From: Colwellia sp. RSH04
GTDB lineage: Bacteria; Pseudomonadota; Gammaproteobacteria; Enterobacterales; Alteromonadaceae
NCBI RefSeq assembly: GCF_003545765.1
Contig: NZ_QXIO01000003.1
Coordinates: 186,001-250,000, forward strand
Direction of reading: 5' to 3'
DNA: 64,000 nt
Part shown: piece by piece, positions 31,103-41,631 of the stretch
How the letters are laid out: every line of letters begins with the position of its first letter
How positions within the stretch are numbered: position 1 is the stretch's first letter
Made by a program: the position numbers and the translations under genes
Notes under the pieces: model-generated
Told to the model about the DNA's origin: nothing
What the model saw: the letters and a program-made list of their open reading frames with translations, nothing else
The model's database searches: none

Positions 31103-31601
31103 CTTTTTTGTCCGTTATTTTGTTAGCATCAGCTTTAGGAAAGCCCGTAGAGTCAGCGGTAGGTTCATCTTCTTCATCATCAAATCGCGGGTCATTAACA
31201 TTTGCCATTAAAAATATAAGTAAGGAAAGTCCAGCCCCCCAATTTACTGCCAAAGAAATACCGGACTGGGTATAAAAATAACCAACACTACATAAAAGAA
31301 ACGCGATAAACCCCACAATTAGCCCTAAAGCTGCAAAGTTTTGTTTATTACCTCTTCCTAAGAAGCCCTCAACAAACAAAGTTCCCAATATGGCAACAGA
31401 AAAAGTGAACATACTTTGGCTCTCAAACCATACAGCGGACGTGTTTTCTATTAATGGGGGAAGCCAAATACCGATACCGCCAATAAATAAAACTCCAACT
31501 ATAAAGTAAGCTATGAACATAATGCTTTTTAAAGCGTTTCCTAGCCTTGTAAAAATTTCGGATAAAATCCCACTCCATGAATTTTTTCTAACTTTCAGCA
31601 T
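31095..31601 (-). CDS. Four-helix inner membrane protein of the restriction operon
   Basis: The 168 residues contain four clear hydrophobic spans, at about 24-52, 64-83, 88-110 and 116-132. A short basic N-terminus precedes them, and an acidic Asp/Glu-rich tail of about 35 residues (DDEEDEPTAD) follows. No catalytic motif is visible. It overlaps the HEPN gene by 14 bp and the DGQHR gene by 8 bp, so the three are almost certainly made together. Small membrane proteins are common effectors in abortive-infection systems. That comparison is inference; it could also anchor the DptFGH complex. Confidence 0.75.
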   Translation of the reverse strand: MLKVRKNSWSGILSEIFTRLGNALKSIMFIAYFIVGVLFIGGIGIWLPPLIENTSAVWFESQSMFTFSVAILGTLFVEGFLGRGNKQNFAALGLIVGFIAFLLCSVGYFYTQSGISLAVNWGAGLSLLIFLMANVNDPRFDDEEDEPTADSTGFPKADANKITDKKDD

Positions 31602-33051
31602 TCTTGCTCCCTAAAAATTCATCTAGCATTTTAGGGGCAATATTTTTTCTTATCATCCAAACACCTTTCGATACCTGCTTGTAAATATCATACTTACCAT
31701 TAAATAATTCCACATCTGACGAATTGGAATAGATAGCTCTTCTTACACTAGTTTTCCATGATCCAAATAGATGTCTTTGAGTCTGTGACTCAACTTGTTT
31801 ATAAACATCTTCCAATGTACTGTAACCACCTAGCTCTTCGATCGCTAAAAAGACCTCTTTACTCCAAGTCTTTTGAATCTGTTTTTGCACATCATTTATT
31901 CTGTTAGCTAACTCCACAATATTTTCATTTGAGGGAATACCTTCAAATGAAACACTATCCTTCAATTGAATTAACTTTTGAACTTTGAGGCCTGTTGATT
32001 TTTCTATTCTATTTGAATCAATTAAACTCTTAACTAGCTCTGTTAATGGTAACTCCTTTTGACTCGGATCTATTGCTTTTATTTCCTCTTGTAGCAAAGC
32101 TATTTCATTAAAATAGTCTCCAACTTTTACATCTAAAGTAGTGGCAATCTTTTCAGATATAGCTAACCGGTCAGAATTATTAAGTTTTACTTCTTCTAAA
32201 TTAGCAAAAGCTTTTTCGAGTTCAGGCTTTAACTCTTCAACTAACTCATGTATTTCTTCGAATTGGGTACTATTAAGACTAGAAGTGTGAGCAACTACAT
32301 TTCTTAGTTCATACAACCTCTCCCATTTCTTTTTTAATGATGGCCCTTCAATATTTACATGTTTATTAAAGAACCGTGTCCAATTAGACTTAGGCATTAA
32401 GGCTTTAAGCTGTTTAATTGGAACATTTTCATTATCTTTATAGCTTTCTATTTCTTTATGGAGTCTGGCGTTACTGTCATTTTGATAATCATCAAAAAGA
32501 ATTGGGCCTAAGTCTTTGAAATCTATTTTCTGAAGCTCTGAAGCATAGTTTCTATTTTTGGCTTTAGCGATAGAGTCTTTTACATTTTTAGGTAGATTGT
32601 TTGAAACCCAATCTTTACCTACTTTGGTGATCATGAAAAAAGTAATGAATTTCCTCATCAAACTTTCTATTTCATGAATCATGGAATAAGCTCTTTTAGA
32701 GTAAAAAAAGGAAATGTCATCTTGAAGTGTTTCCACAATGAAGCCTTGGTTTTTAAATACAGTTCTCATTTCCTTTAGTGCTTTCGAGTAAGAAACTAAC
32801 TCCGTTGTTTTAGCTTTTATTGTTACATAAAAGTAACGCTGAGTTTTCTCAGGCACCACACCATGAATCACATGGTATTTAAATTTATCTTTGTTAAAGA
32901 TGACTTGATTGTTTTGAATTTTAATAGGAGATTCATTTTGCAGCATCTTATTAAGCATACTGCTCGAATCAACTAAATTATAAAGAGCTTTTGAGGTTTT
33001 CTGATCTATTACAACCAAATACTCGGTAGTAAATATTTCATCAGAATTCAT
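31588..33051 (-). CDS. HEPN-motif protein with C-terminal winged-helix-like domain
   Basis: A 487-residue protein not assignable to a named family. Around residues 245-260 the sequence LYELRNVVAHTSSL fits the HEPN catalytic motif (R250, N251, H255; R-x4-H) used by many toxin-type RNases. The N-terminal about 110 residues form an alpha/beta domain. The middle and residues 280-360 are helical. The last about 90 residues (from FLAIEELGGYSTLEDVYKQV, with WKTSVRRAIYS and GVWMI) resemble a winged helix seen in restriction-type endonucleases. It is 36 bp downstream of dptH in the same operon. A nuclease effector is the best reading, without proof. Confidence 0.7.
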   Translation of the reverse strand: MNSDEIFTTEYLVVIDQKTSKALYNLVDSSSMLNKMLQNESPIKIQNNQVIFNKDKFKYHVIHGVVPEKTQRYFYVTIKAKTTELVSYSKALKEMRTVFKNQGFIVETLQDDISFFYSKRAYSMIHEIESLMRKFITFFMITKVGKDWVSNNLPKNVKDSIAKAKNRNYASELQKIDFKDLGPILFDDYQNDSNARLHKEIESYKDNENVPIKQLKALMPKSNWTRFFNKHVNIEGPSLKKKWERLYELRNVVAHTSSLNSTQFEEIHELVEELKPELEKAFANLEEVKLNNSDRLAISEKIATTLDVKVGDYFNEIALLQEEIKAIDPSQKELPLTELVKSLIDSNRIEKSTGLKVQKLIQLKDSVSFEGIPSNENIVELANRINDVQKQIQKTWSKEVFLAIEELGGYSTLEDVYKQVESQTQRHLFGSWKTSVRRAIYSNSSDVELFNGKYDIYKQVSKGVWMIRKNIAPKMLDEFLGSKNAES

Positions 33052-33087
33052 AGCTCGCCCACCTCATCACTCTGCTATTGAAAATAA

Positions 33088-36000
33088 TCATATACGTTCA
33101 CCTAACGAAGAAACCTTAACTACTCTCGCGCCTTGTTCAACAATGCCATATTCATTCATATGTAAACCAACTGAGATACACTCACCTTTTTTCAACTTAG
33201 CCAACTCTTGCAACCAAGCTTTCTTGTTTGAGGCAGGTACTGCCTGCTCTAATAATTTAGCGTAGCTTTCAATTTCAGTTTCAGCAGGAGCAAAAAACAA
33301 TTTGTGTGCGGCTTGGAACAGGCGATCTTGTTCATCTTTTTTCAAGTTACTTAATGTTTGAGTAGCAAGAATTAACGACAAACCATATTTACGGCCTTCC
33401 GTTAACATTTTACCTAGGGGACTATCTAGCTTTTGATCTAAATTTTGAACTTCATCTAGTACTACAGGTAAAGGGTTATTCTTATTTCCATTAGTGCATG
33501 CATACGAATATAGATCCCAAAGAATAAATTCTGTCGCTAATCTCCAAATATCTCTGGATAACCTAGCTAGTTGAATTAACCTTGTAGTCGGATGTTGAGA
33601 TTTAAAAATACCTTCCCAGCCCTGTGACGATTCTTCACAAGAGAAAAGGTTGGCTCTTACCATAGGGTGAAGCTTATTAGCTAGCGCTTCGCCATGCTTT
33701 CCTTCTTCTTGTAAGTCTTTTAACATTTTATCGAAGCGGTAATCTGCTCCATATAAATCAATCCCTTCTTCAATTACTTTTATTAAAGTGGGTAACTGCT
33801 GACTACCTATATCTGAGTAAACGGCATTAAATACAGATGCCACCCTAGAAGCAACGTCATGTGCTTTATCCGAAATTTTAAAGCCTGCAACTTCTTGGGT
33901 TTGTTTACTAAAAGGATTTAACTCTAATGGTTTATGGACCACCAAGTCTGTTCTAGGTTGTACTTTATTTTTAAATTCAGGCTCTAATTGTTCTGGTAAG
34001 AAACCATTGGTGTAATCTATTACCATCGAATTAAGTTGATGCTTAGCTAATTCCATCAATAACCCTTGAATACAATAGGTTTTACCCTGACCTGATCGGC
34101 CAAAAACAATTAAATGCCTATTGGCTAACTCTTTATTGCCATACTCCCAATAAACAGGTTTTAAGTTATCTATAGCTTGCCCAATTAGAACCCTGCAACT
34201 TTCAATATTCTTTGCCGTTGGAAGCTTTGGTGAGGCTTCTGTTGTTTTAATTTCTTTACTAATTGAAGGAGCGACTACTTGGACATGTTCTGTAGAAATA
34301 GTTGGTTCGCTTTCGTTGGCTATTGTGGTGGTAACACTATTACTAACGCCCCATAATGATGACTGATTAAAGCATCGAGATAAAACGTGTTTATGAACAC
34401 ATACGCGCTCATTAACAAAGGTAAAAGCTCCATCGCGAGTAGATGATTTATCTAATGCCTCCCTACAAATATCAGATAGCCCTGTATAATCAATTTCAGT
34501 GCTAGAAATAAGATTTTGAATGAAGTAATACTTTTTATCAAAGCTACTCGCATGAGCTTTCAACAATGAGATATAGAAGTATTTGTTATATTCTTTATCA
34601 AGATGCTTATTAAGATGTGATTGAACTTTTTCACCTTCAATAATTCGAGATTCTCTATCTATGTAGTCGATAGCCAAACTCAATGTACCTTCTATATCCA
34701 CATTAATAAATGCATTATCTATATGAGCATAATGTGTTTCATCGATACGAACGATGTCGCCATCAGTTAATAGCTTATCTAGATAGAAAGAAGCATGACC
34801 AAGCGACTGACTTCTAATTTTAGATGCCACATCCTTTTTAGAAAGAGGTTTCAATGACGCTTTAAATAAATCGATTAAAACTGTCTTTTGAGAGGCTAAA
34901 CTAAACTCACTATCAAGACTAACTGTATCGGCTCCAGACTTGCCATTAAAATATATGCCAAAAGGCTCACCAAAAGCTCTTACAATATGCCTTACAGTAA
35001 AGTATTCATCAGAGAAACCAACAGGCTTAAATATGTCAGCATGAAGGTTAACTGAGTTTCTTCCAGAGTGCTTATGTTCACTTAATTTAGAGTGAACTTT
35101 ATTTAAAATTTGTTGTTTATCATCTTCACTAACATTTAGGTAAGATATGTGTCTATAAGTGCCACGTCCACTCTGGTATAAATACTCCTTATCAGCCGCG
35201 TAACCGTAACTATTTTCAGGTCTATCTGAATAAAAATCACCTGAAATAATATTTTTCTCTGTTGCATGATTTTGAATGCTTTGCCATGTACCTCCATTTG
35301 GGAAATCTAATAACGCATTAGTTATTCCTGGTACTTTTGGTAACGCCAGAGGCTTAATTTCTTCATCATTTTTCTCAAGAATACCTTCTTGAACCCAAAT
35401 AGAAATTTGGTTTTCAGCTACAGCTAGCTCAATATTCATATTTTCATGTAAATACCAAGATAAGTCTTCAACATTGGCAGGAGACTTATTCCATACCCAA
35501 AACTCTTCAAATACTGCTTTATTCAAGTTTGGAGATGTAACTTTCCTAATTTCATTTTCTTTTAATGCACAACAAACTTCTAAGAAAGCATAAAAATTTT
35601 TATTGTTATTGAAATAAACTCGAAGCGAAGGAAATAAAGGTGCTCTCAACTCACTTAGGTTTGTTTTGGTAACTGCCCAAATAACTTTTGGTGAGATACT
35701 TAATTTTGCGATAAAGTTCTTTTTAGCTTTTGATTCAATTTGCCTAATTCTTTCCCTAGTTATATCGTAACTTTTTCCAATTTCCTCAAGAGTTTCACTA
35801 TTACAATTAATACCTAATCGTCTAGACAGAATGTCATTCTCTCTTGTCTTTTCTTGTAAGAAATAATTTTCGAGATCGCTAATTAAGTGCTCTTCAAGCT
35901 CATCTAATGGCAAGTCAAAATTTTCTATTTGTTTTGAGGTTTCTTCTTGGTGGCTTATTGAAAATGCATTTTGTTTTAACTGCTCAGTAAACTCGAAAAA

Positions 36001-39000
36001 CTTCTTAACTTTACCTTTACCGAAACCGTTTATTTCTTCCAGTGATGGTATCGTAATTTCATTTACTTGATTTACAGTTAAGTCAGCACCAAACTCTTTA
36101 AGCAAAGTATTAACTAAAGCTCTATATTCATCAGTTACGTTGATGGTACTCAGCTTAGCTGAATCGTCATCTGTCACTGGTTGCTTTACATTCGTTTCAG
36201 TTTTGTCGCTTGTTAAAGCTTCTTTTAAACGGTAAAAAGATAAAATATCTGAGGGTTCAAAATTTTCAATACGTTCTAAATCACTTTCGGTTAGTGATAA
36301 TACATCTGTAATACTTATATCTTTTTGATAAAGGTTTAGTAACTTTTCTACAAAATTTTCTAGCTGATTTGGATAATCAAATTTTGCCACTTTCTTTTGT
36401 TCATCTTCTGTACCTAAATCACCTAGAGATGCTTTATCGGTATTATCTACAGGAGAAGTTATTACAGTAGCACCTTTATCTTCGATGGGCTGATTGATAA
36501 AAGTAGTAAGTTCGCTTTTAAGTAAACTTAATTTACTTATTTCTGGATAATCAGATTGTTTTTGGTATTTTTTAGCTAACTCCTCAATAGAGTTTTCATG
36601 GATCATTTTGACAAACTCTTGAGGTAAGCGAAGTTTTAGAACATTTACCTCTTCATCTAAATCACTCTCAATTCGAGAGCGTTCCATACCTTCATTTACA
36701 GCTAACGCTATTCCTTCCGGATAGTTAGATAGGTCACAAATCTCATAATCACCTTGTAATAAAGAGTCAGGATTATTACGTATATCTGAAAAATAACTTT
36801 CCGGGAAAACATTATACAATTCAAACTTATCAATTTGAGTTAAAACTTGCTGGATAAAGAGAGAACGATACACTTTTCCTTTAAATGTTTTTGGCTCAAG
36901 TAAGCGCTTCATATGATCTGCTAATGCTTTAGCTTGCTTTACAGCCTTGGTAAAATCAGTTCCTTTCTTTCTAGTTTTTACTTCTAGAGGTAATAATACA
37001 AGTTGGTCGTTTTTAATTCCCACAAACAAAATATCGTCAGATAATGCGCCTGTAGTTTTATTATGTAGTCGAGCAGAAAAATCATTATCTTTAATTTCTA
37101 AGCCAAGATTGCCTGTGACTCTTAGCATTTCTCCTACAGATAAAGGAATCCAGGTAACATCGCTCGTGATGAGTAAACTAGATAAAAACTTATACGCTGC
37201 AACAATCCCTTGCTTTTCCTTTATTTGTTTCTTGGTGTTTTCTGTTTTCTGCTTACCAGATTCTTTAACAATGCTTAATAACCATTGCCCATTTAATGCA
37301 TTAAAAGAATTAATTAACTCATCAGATTGGCTTTGTAATAAATCTTTATAAAGGCCGACACGAGAGGACACCGTTATTGCGTCATAGGCTACCGAGTTGG
37401 TGTATTGGTCAGCATAGTGGATTAATATTGTATCTTTAGTATCGAAAAACTCTAGAGTAACCTTAGGGTCAATAATGCAAGTCCATAAACTTGAATCATA
37501 TGACTTAGATAATTTATCTCTAAACGTATCTTTAACTGCAAGTACTGGCACATTGCCTTTTATGTATTTAGCCGACTTGTCTCGATACGCAAAAAGTAAT
37601 TGGTTATATAGGGAGGCTAAACTAACGGATATGTTTTCTGCTTTTACATTCTTCAAGCCAAAACCAGTATAGAATACTTCATTTTCTAAATAAGAAGCTT
37701 CACCCGATAAAACACCATTACATACAATGCCTGACTTACCTTCATTTACGTTGTTTGGTCGTAGAGTAACTTCTTCATTATTTTTGAAAAAACTTAAATG
37801 TGCATAATCATAATCAGTAAACTCTCTTACTTTATGAATAGTGACATTTTTTCTTATTTTGAATATTAGGTCATCTAAAATCGCTTCTTTATCAGAACTG
37901 TTTAAGCGAACTAACTCACGTAGTTCTTCAATTTTTCTTGCTTCAGAAAACTCTTCAAATGCAGTAAAATGATATTGCTCATCGTACACATTAACTTGTA
38001 TCTTCTTCGCCTTACCTTTTGTTTTTTTATAGTAATTTAAAATTCCCTTAAAAACGTGCGAGTTTCTTTGATTATTTATTGAGTTTATAATCAAAGGAGC
38101 ATCTTTGCTTTGCTGAAATAACATATCAAAGCATGTTACAAAGTCTTGAATTTTCTCGTGTACTAAAGATGATATGTAGCTATTTCCGGAGTCTTTTTGT
38201 GGGACAACTTCTAACCAAAGTTTATTATTACCCAATGCTTGCGTTCTAACAAATCCTTCACTTTCATCAAATAATACAGGTAGTAGACCCGCTGCATTAA
38301 ATTTATCAACAGTTGTAGGTGGAACCTGACTAAAAGAGTTTGTCTTATCCACACTTCTTAATTTGGCAAACTCTAGGGCATATGACAAACAAATAGGGTG
38401 GAAAGGACTGAAAAGTTCTTCATCTCCCTTTTTAATCATTCCTATTTTTAATAAATTACGACTTCTTTGACTTAGTGCTTCTTGAGGAATATTTTCTAAT
38501 TCAGATTTAATACTAAGAAGCGCTATTTCAATTAAGTTAAGCAGTTCAGGAGGCCAATTAGTAATAGATAATAAAGTCTCATTTTCTGTTAACCATGAAA
38601 ATAGTGCTTTATAGGCTTGGGCTACTTTAGGGTAGTCGTTTTCTATATCTTTTAGATACAGAGAGTTGGAAGCTTTATCATCAAAATATAAAACACCTCC
38701 ATTGATAATTTTATATTCATCGATACACAGCTCTTTCGCCTTTACGGAAAGTTCCTTTTCTCTTCCACTGATAATAACTCTTGAGTTTGAAGGCTTGTAT
38801 TTCGGTATTCTGTCTTTATCGAATATATCTATGCTTCGTTGTGTATCAAATAAACTAGGTAGTTTGACACTTTCAATAACTTTTGTGCCTGTAATGGTAA
38901 TAGGTAAGTGGTAGTCGTTTAAAACTAACTCAAAATCACCTAAGACATCTTCTTCACCGCTTTGCCTGAAATCAATTTCTTTTATACCCTCACAATTAAT

Positions 39001-40344
39001 CTCACTTTCTAAACCAGTAAAATTATGAATATTCAGGTTTTCTGGATTGAGGACTATTTTATCTTGAACATTTTCCAGTATGAGTTTGCCTTTGTTTCTT
39101 TTTATTTCAACTTCTAACTTTTCAAAAAAGTTATGTAAATAGAAAATATCCTTTTCTACAAAGCAACAGTTAAATTGAAAACATTCTCTTTGAGAAGGTC
39201 TTTTAAGCTTTAATTGTAAGAAGGTTGGTTTACCGTCAAATGGCAATTTTACATTGAGCGTTGAATGTTGGTCATGATTAGAGGTAGATATTATGACTTG
39301 GTTCTTTTTTAAGTCGCCATATGGAATAATCTGTTCTGGTTTAAGTAATGGTTCCCCCCTTGTCATCCTTATTTTTAATTCAATAACATTAGAAGTTACT
39401 TCTCCAACTAAAGAAATATACTTCTTGGACGTGCCTTCTTTCCATTCCTCAAGTTTCTGTCCGTTAATTTCAATATCACGTAGTTCTAGGTTCCTATCTT
39501 TATTTCGCTCAATTTCTGTTTCTATTTCTGAAAAAGTCTCATCTTTTATATTGCCTTTGATAACTTTATCTCTGATATAGCGTTCACTAAGTCCTATCTC
39601 TTCAAGCTGCCTTTGAAGCTCTGCGGGTTCGTCACCAAAATCATGCACCCTAGAATTAATTATTTGGGATAATCGAGCATTCCTATCTAACTCTTTCTTA
39701 AGAGCCTTTACATCGTCTATACCTGATAGTCTTGGTTCAGAGAAAAGGCCATGCTCTCTAAGGTCTATTTTTTCTTTGTGAATCGATTTGTATAGTGATT
39801 CATACCCAAATATACTAAGGTTTTGTTCCTTGATTCTGTTCTCTTCGCGAGCGACCAAATAATTAAAAATCAATTCATCTTTAATGCCTGAACCATGCTC
39901 AACTAACGCTTTATTTACATATTTAGGTGTAAATACACTATTGTTTACACTTACATCTGTAAATGTAGATGTTAGTGTTTCTAATGAGCTATTGTTTATT
40001 ACAAATAAGATGGCATCTTTAATGTCGTTCAGCGCATCCCTAATGCCAGCAATATAATCTTCATGATTAGTGTTACTATCTTGATCACCTAGATGGTGCA
40101 ACATGACAATAATTTTTTTACCATTTTCAGCCTCTACATAATTCAACGTAGAGTTACCAACGACAAGAGGTTTAAAGTTTAAATTTTTAAACCCGTTATA
40201 CAACTGAAGTGATTGTGCCGGGTTAGAGCTGATAAAATGATATTTAGTATCTATTGAATTTGACGTTGTTATAAATTGACAAAACAACCCAGCTAAAAAT
40301 TCTTCAAATGGTAGTTTTGACATAGACTGCATCCCCGCTGTCAC
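33088..40344 (-). CDS. dptH: DNA phosphorothioation-dependent restriction protein DptH, unusually large
   Basis: DptH (DndH) is the large ATPase of the DptFGH complex that restricts DNA lacking phosphorothioate. The 2418-residue chain ends in a HerA/FtsK-like motor: Walker A GRSGQGKT at 2082-2089 and Walker B PVVLDEVQN (Asp 2297, Glu 2298), with a TQT sensor-like sequence after. Near the middle, D1103/D1104 ... LEVK (E1121, K1123) fits a PD-(D/E)XK nuclease. Two HhH-like segments (about 1335-1365 and 1415-1450) and a sigma-70 region-4-like HTH (about 1515-1545, ETLEEIGKSYDITRERIRQIE) follow. The first 1000 residues show no motif I know. It begins inside dptG (41-bp overlap). An ATG at 40323 has a better ribosome site (GCGGGG) and may be the real start. 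Confidence 0.9.
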   Translation of the reverse strand: MTAGMQSMSKLPFEEFLAGLFCQFITTSNSIDTKYHFISSNPAQSLQLYNGFKNLNFKPLVVGNSTLNYVEAENGKKIIVMLHHLGDQDSNTNHEDYIAGIRDALNDIKDAILFVINNSSLETLTSTFTDVSVNNSVFTPKYVNKALVEHGSGIKDELIFNYLVAREENRIKEQNLSIFGYESLYKSIHKEKIDLREHGLFSEPRLSGIDDVKALKKELDRNARLSQIINSRVHDFGDEPAELQRQLEEIGLSERYIRDKVIKGNIKDETFSEIETEIERNKDRNLELRDIEINGQKLEEWKEGTSKKYISLVGEVTSNVIELKIRMTRGEPLLKPEQIIPYGDLKKNQVIISTSNHDQHSTLNVKLPFDGKPTFLQLKLKRPSQRECFQFNCCFVEKDIFYLHNFFEKLEVEIKRNKGKLILENVQDKIVLNPENLNIHNFTGLESEINCEGIKEIDFRQSGEEDVLGDFELVLNDYHLPITITGTKVIESVKLPSLFDTQRSIDIFDKDRIPKYKPSNSRVIISGREKELSVKAKELCIDEYKIINGGVLYFDDKASNSLYLKDIENDYPKVAQAYKALFSWLTENETLLSITNWPPELLNLIEIALLSIKSELENIPQEALSQRSRNLLKIGMIKKGDEELFSPFHPICLSYALEFAKLRSVDKTNSFSQVPPTTVDKFNAAGLLPVLFDESEGFVRTQALGNNKLWLEVVPQKDSGNSYISSLVHEKIQDFVTCFDMLFQQSKDAPLIINSINNQRNSHVFKGILNYYKKTKGKAKKIQVNVYDEQYHFTAFEEFSEARKIEELRELVRLNSSDKEAILDDLIFKIRKNVTIHKVREFTDYDYAHLSFFKNNEEVTLRPNNVNEGKSGIVCNGVLSGEASYLENEVFYTGFGLKNVKAENISVSLASLYNQLLFAYRDKSAKYIKGNVPVLAVKDTFRDKLSKSYDSSLWTCIIDPKVTLEFFDTKDTILIHYADQYTNSVAYDAITVSSRVGLYKDLLQSQSDELINSFNALNGQWLLSIVKESGKQKTENTKKQIKEKQGIVAAYKFLSSLLITSDVTWIPLSVGEMLRVTGNLGLEIKDNDFSARLHNKTTGALSDDILFVGIKNDQLVLLPLEVKTRKKGTDFTKAVKQAKALADHMKRLLEPKTFKGKVYRSLFIQQVLTQIDKFELYNVFPESYFSDIRNNPDSLLQGDYEICDLSNYPEGIALAVNEGMERSRIESDLDEEVNVLKLRLPQEFVKMIHENSIEELAKKYQKQSDYPEISKLSLLKSELTTFINQPIEDKGATVITSPVDNTDKASLGDLGTEDEQKKVAKFDYPNQLENFVEKLLNLYQKDISITDVLSLTESDLERIENFEPSDILSFYRLKEALTSDKTETNVKQPVTDDDSAKLSTINVTDEYRALVNTLLKEFGADLTVNQVNEITIPSLEEINGFGKGKVKKFFEFTEQLKQNAFSISHQEETSKQIENFDLPLDELEEHLISDLENYFLQEKTRENDILSRRLGINCNSETLEEIGKSYDITRERIRQIESKAKKNFIAKLSISPKVIWAVTKTNLSELRAPLFPSLRVYFNNNKNFYAFLEVCCALKENEIRKVTSPNLNKAVFEEFWVWNKSPANVEDLSWYLHENMNIELAVAENQISIWVQEGILEKNDEEIKPLALPKVPGITNALLDFPNGGTWQSIQNHATEKNIISGDFYSDRPENSYGYAADKEYLYQSGRGTYRHISYLNVSEDDKQQILNKVHSKLSEHKHSGRNSVNLHADIFKPVGFSDEYFTVRHIVRAFGEPFGIYFNGKSGADTVSLDSEFSLASQKTVLIDLFKASLKPLSKKDVASKIRSQSLGHASFYLDKLLTDGDIVRIDETHYAHIDNAFINVDIEGTLSLAIDYIDRESRIIEGEKVQSHLNKHLDKEYNKYFYISLLKAHASSFDKKYYFIQNLISSTEIDYTGLSDICREALDKSSTRDGAFTFVNERVCVHKHVLSRCFNQSSLWGVSNSVTTTIANESEPTISTEHVQVVAPSISKEIKTTEASPKLPTAKNIESCRVLIGQAIDNLKPVYWEYGNKELANRHLIVFGRSGQGKTYCIQGLLMELAKHQLNSMVIDYTNGFLPEQLEPEFKNKVQPRTDLVVHKPLELNPFSKQTQEVAGFKISDKAHDVASRVASVFNAVYSDIGSQQLPTLIKVIEEGIDLYGADYRFDKMLKDLQEEGKHGEALANKLHPMVRANLFSCEESSQGWEGIFKSQHPTTRLIQLARLSRDIWRLATEFILWDLYSYACTNGNKNNPLPVVLDEVQNLDQKLDSPLGKMLTEGRKYGLSLILATQTLSNLKKDEQDRLFQAAHKLFFAPAETEIESYAKLLEQAVPASNKKAWLQELAKLKKGECISVGLHMNEYGIVEQGARVVKVSSLGERI

Positions 40345-41629
40345 TTAATTTTTCGATATTTCCTACATTTTCGTAGAATTTTAATAAGGCTTTCTTGGAC
40401 ATTATATCCAACCAAATGCCACGTTCTTTAAAGCCTTCAATTACATCATCAATAAGAAGCTGACTTTCTGATGAACCGCTTATTACTAGATTGGTAAGCA
40501 GCAATAACATGTTAGAATTTAAAACAAAATATTTACCAGCAGCCTTTCTATCAGTAATAAACTCTGCTGCGAATTTTTTTTCAAATATTTCAACGACTTT
40601 CTTATTTGCATCTTTTCTTGATGTTTTGTCGAATATTTGTTTTTGTAAATTAAGGCCGGAGTTAACTGCTGCCTGAAGTGAATCTTCATGCCTATAACCC
40701 TCATCAAATAGTTGCCCTATACATTGATTGAACTGATTTACTTTAGGAGACAAATTACTATTATTAATTAACATCCAACTTGGCTCTTTTGATAGTTGAC
40801 TCAAATAACCTAAATAAGGGAAAAGATACAAAGCAATGCCATTTGTTTTACTAAATAAATGATCGTACCCATATTGATTACATTCATGCCTTTCTTTACT
40901 TGCCCTCTCTGTTTCTAATATGAAATAAAGGGGTTTAGCTGTAGGCGTTTGATATCTATTACCAGGAATGCAAAGGTGCTTGGTTAGTTGGGTTAAATAT
41001 AAGAATGTATAAATATTTATAAAACCTTCTAACTCACTTAAGAAATAACTGGAATTTTTTGTTAGTGTTTTAATGTCTTTTGAAAATGCTTCAGCTAAAA
41101 ATGGTAAATAGGTAACACTTCCTTCATTGAAAGCTTTAGTTTTGCAAAGCTGTTGAATTTTTTCTATCAATAATGACTCAAGCGGGTTATTTCCACTAGA
41201 TATTAACTTGTCACTTAAAGGTGATGTTAACAATCCCTGAACAATATTGATCATTGTTTTGGTTCTAGACGTTAACGTTTCTTTGTTACTCACCAAATAT
41301 GCCAAAGGCGTGATATTATTTATAGCGTTGGAGGATAGGTAAAGTTCATCAAAAACATCGACTAATTCACGGGTATCTCTACTATTTCGAAAAGACTCTA
41401 GTACTTCTTCTTTAAGCTGCTCTCGGTCTCTTTTTCCTAATGATAATTGAAATAAATCTTCTATAAGTGATTGATAAACTCGATCCCAATCTAGCTTATG
41501 ATCTTTAAGTGTTTGAGGCCCGATAGGTAAGAACTTATCTGCAACATTGCTATATGCTGAACCATTATTGTTTTCTATAAGTTTTTCAACATCTGATATA
41601 GAAGATTCGATAATACTAAAATGTTCCAT
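40304..41629 (-). CDS. dptG: DNA phosphorothioation-dependent restriction protein DptG
   Basis: DptG (DndG) is one of three proteins needed for phosphorothioation-dependent restriction; its biochemical role is not well defined. The 441-residue product is largely helical, with the block FNEGSVTYLPFLAEAFSKDIKTL and a cysteine/tyrosine-rich stretch around HECNQYGYDHLF. No catalytic motif is seen. The call rests mostly on position: 2 bp after dptF and overlapping dptH by 41 bp, the normal dptF-dptG-dptH order. Confidence 0.85.
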   Translation of the reverse strand: MEHFSIIESSISDVEKLIENNNGSAYSNVADKFLPIGPQTLKDHKLDWDRVYQSLIEDLFQLSLGKRDREQLKEEVLESFRNSRDTRELVDVFDELYLSSNAINNITPLAYLVSNKETLTSRTKTMINIVQGLLTSPLSDKLISSGNNPLESLLIEKIQQLCKTKAFNEGSVTYLPFLAEAFSKDIKTLTKNSSYFLSELEGFINIYTFLYLTQLTKHLCIPGNRYQTPTAKPLYFILETERASKERHECNQYGYDHLFSKTNGIALYLFPYLGYLSQLSKEPSWMLINNSNLSPKVNQFNQCIGQLFDEGYRHEDSLQAAVNSGLNLQKQIFDKTSRKDANKKVVEIFEKKFAAEFITDRKAAGKYFVLNSNMLLLLTNLVISGSSESQLLIDDVIEGFKERGIWLDIMSKKALLKFYENVGNIEKLSDSGDAVYVKTTI

Positions 41630-41631
41630 TT

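Noticed and set aside
33088..40344. Plus-strand reading frames of 65-134 codons across dptH
   Set aside because: They are antisense shadows of the large minus-strand gene, without start signals or plausible products.
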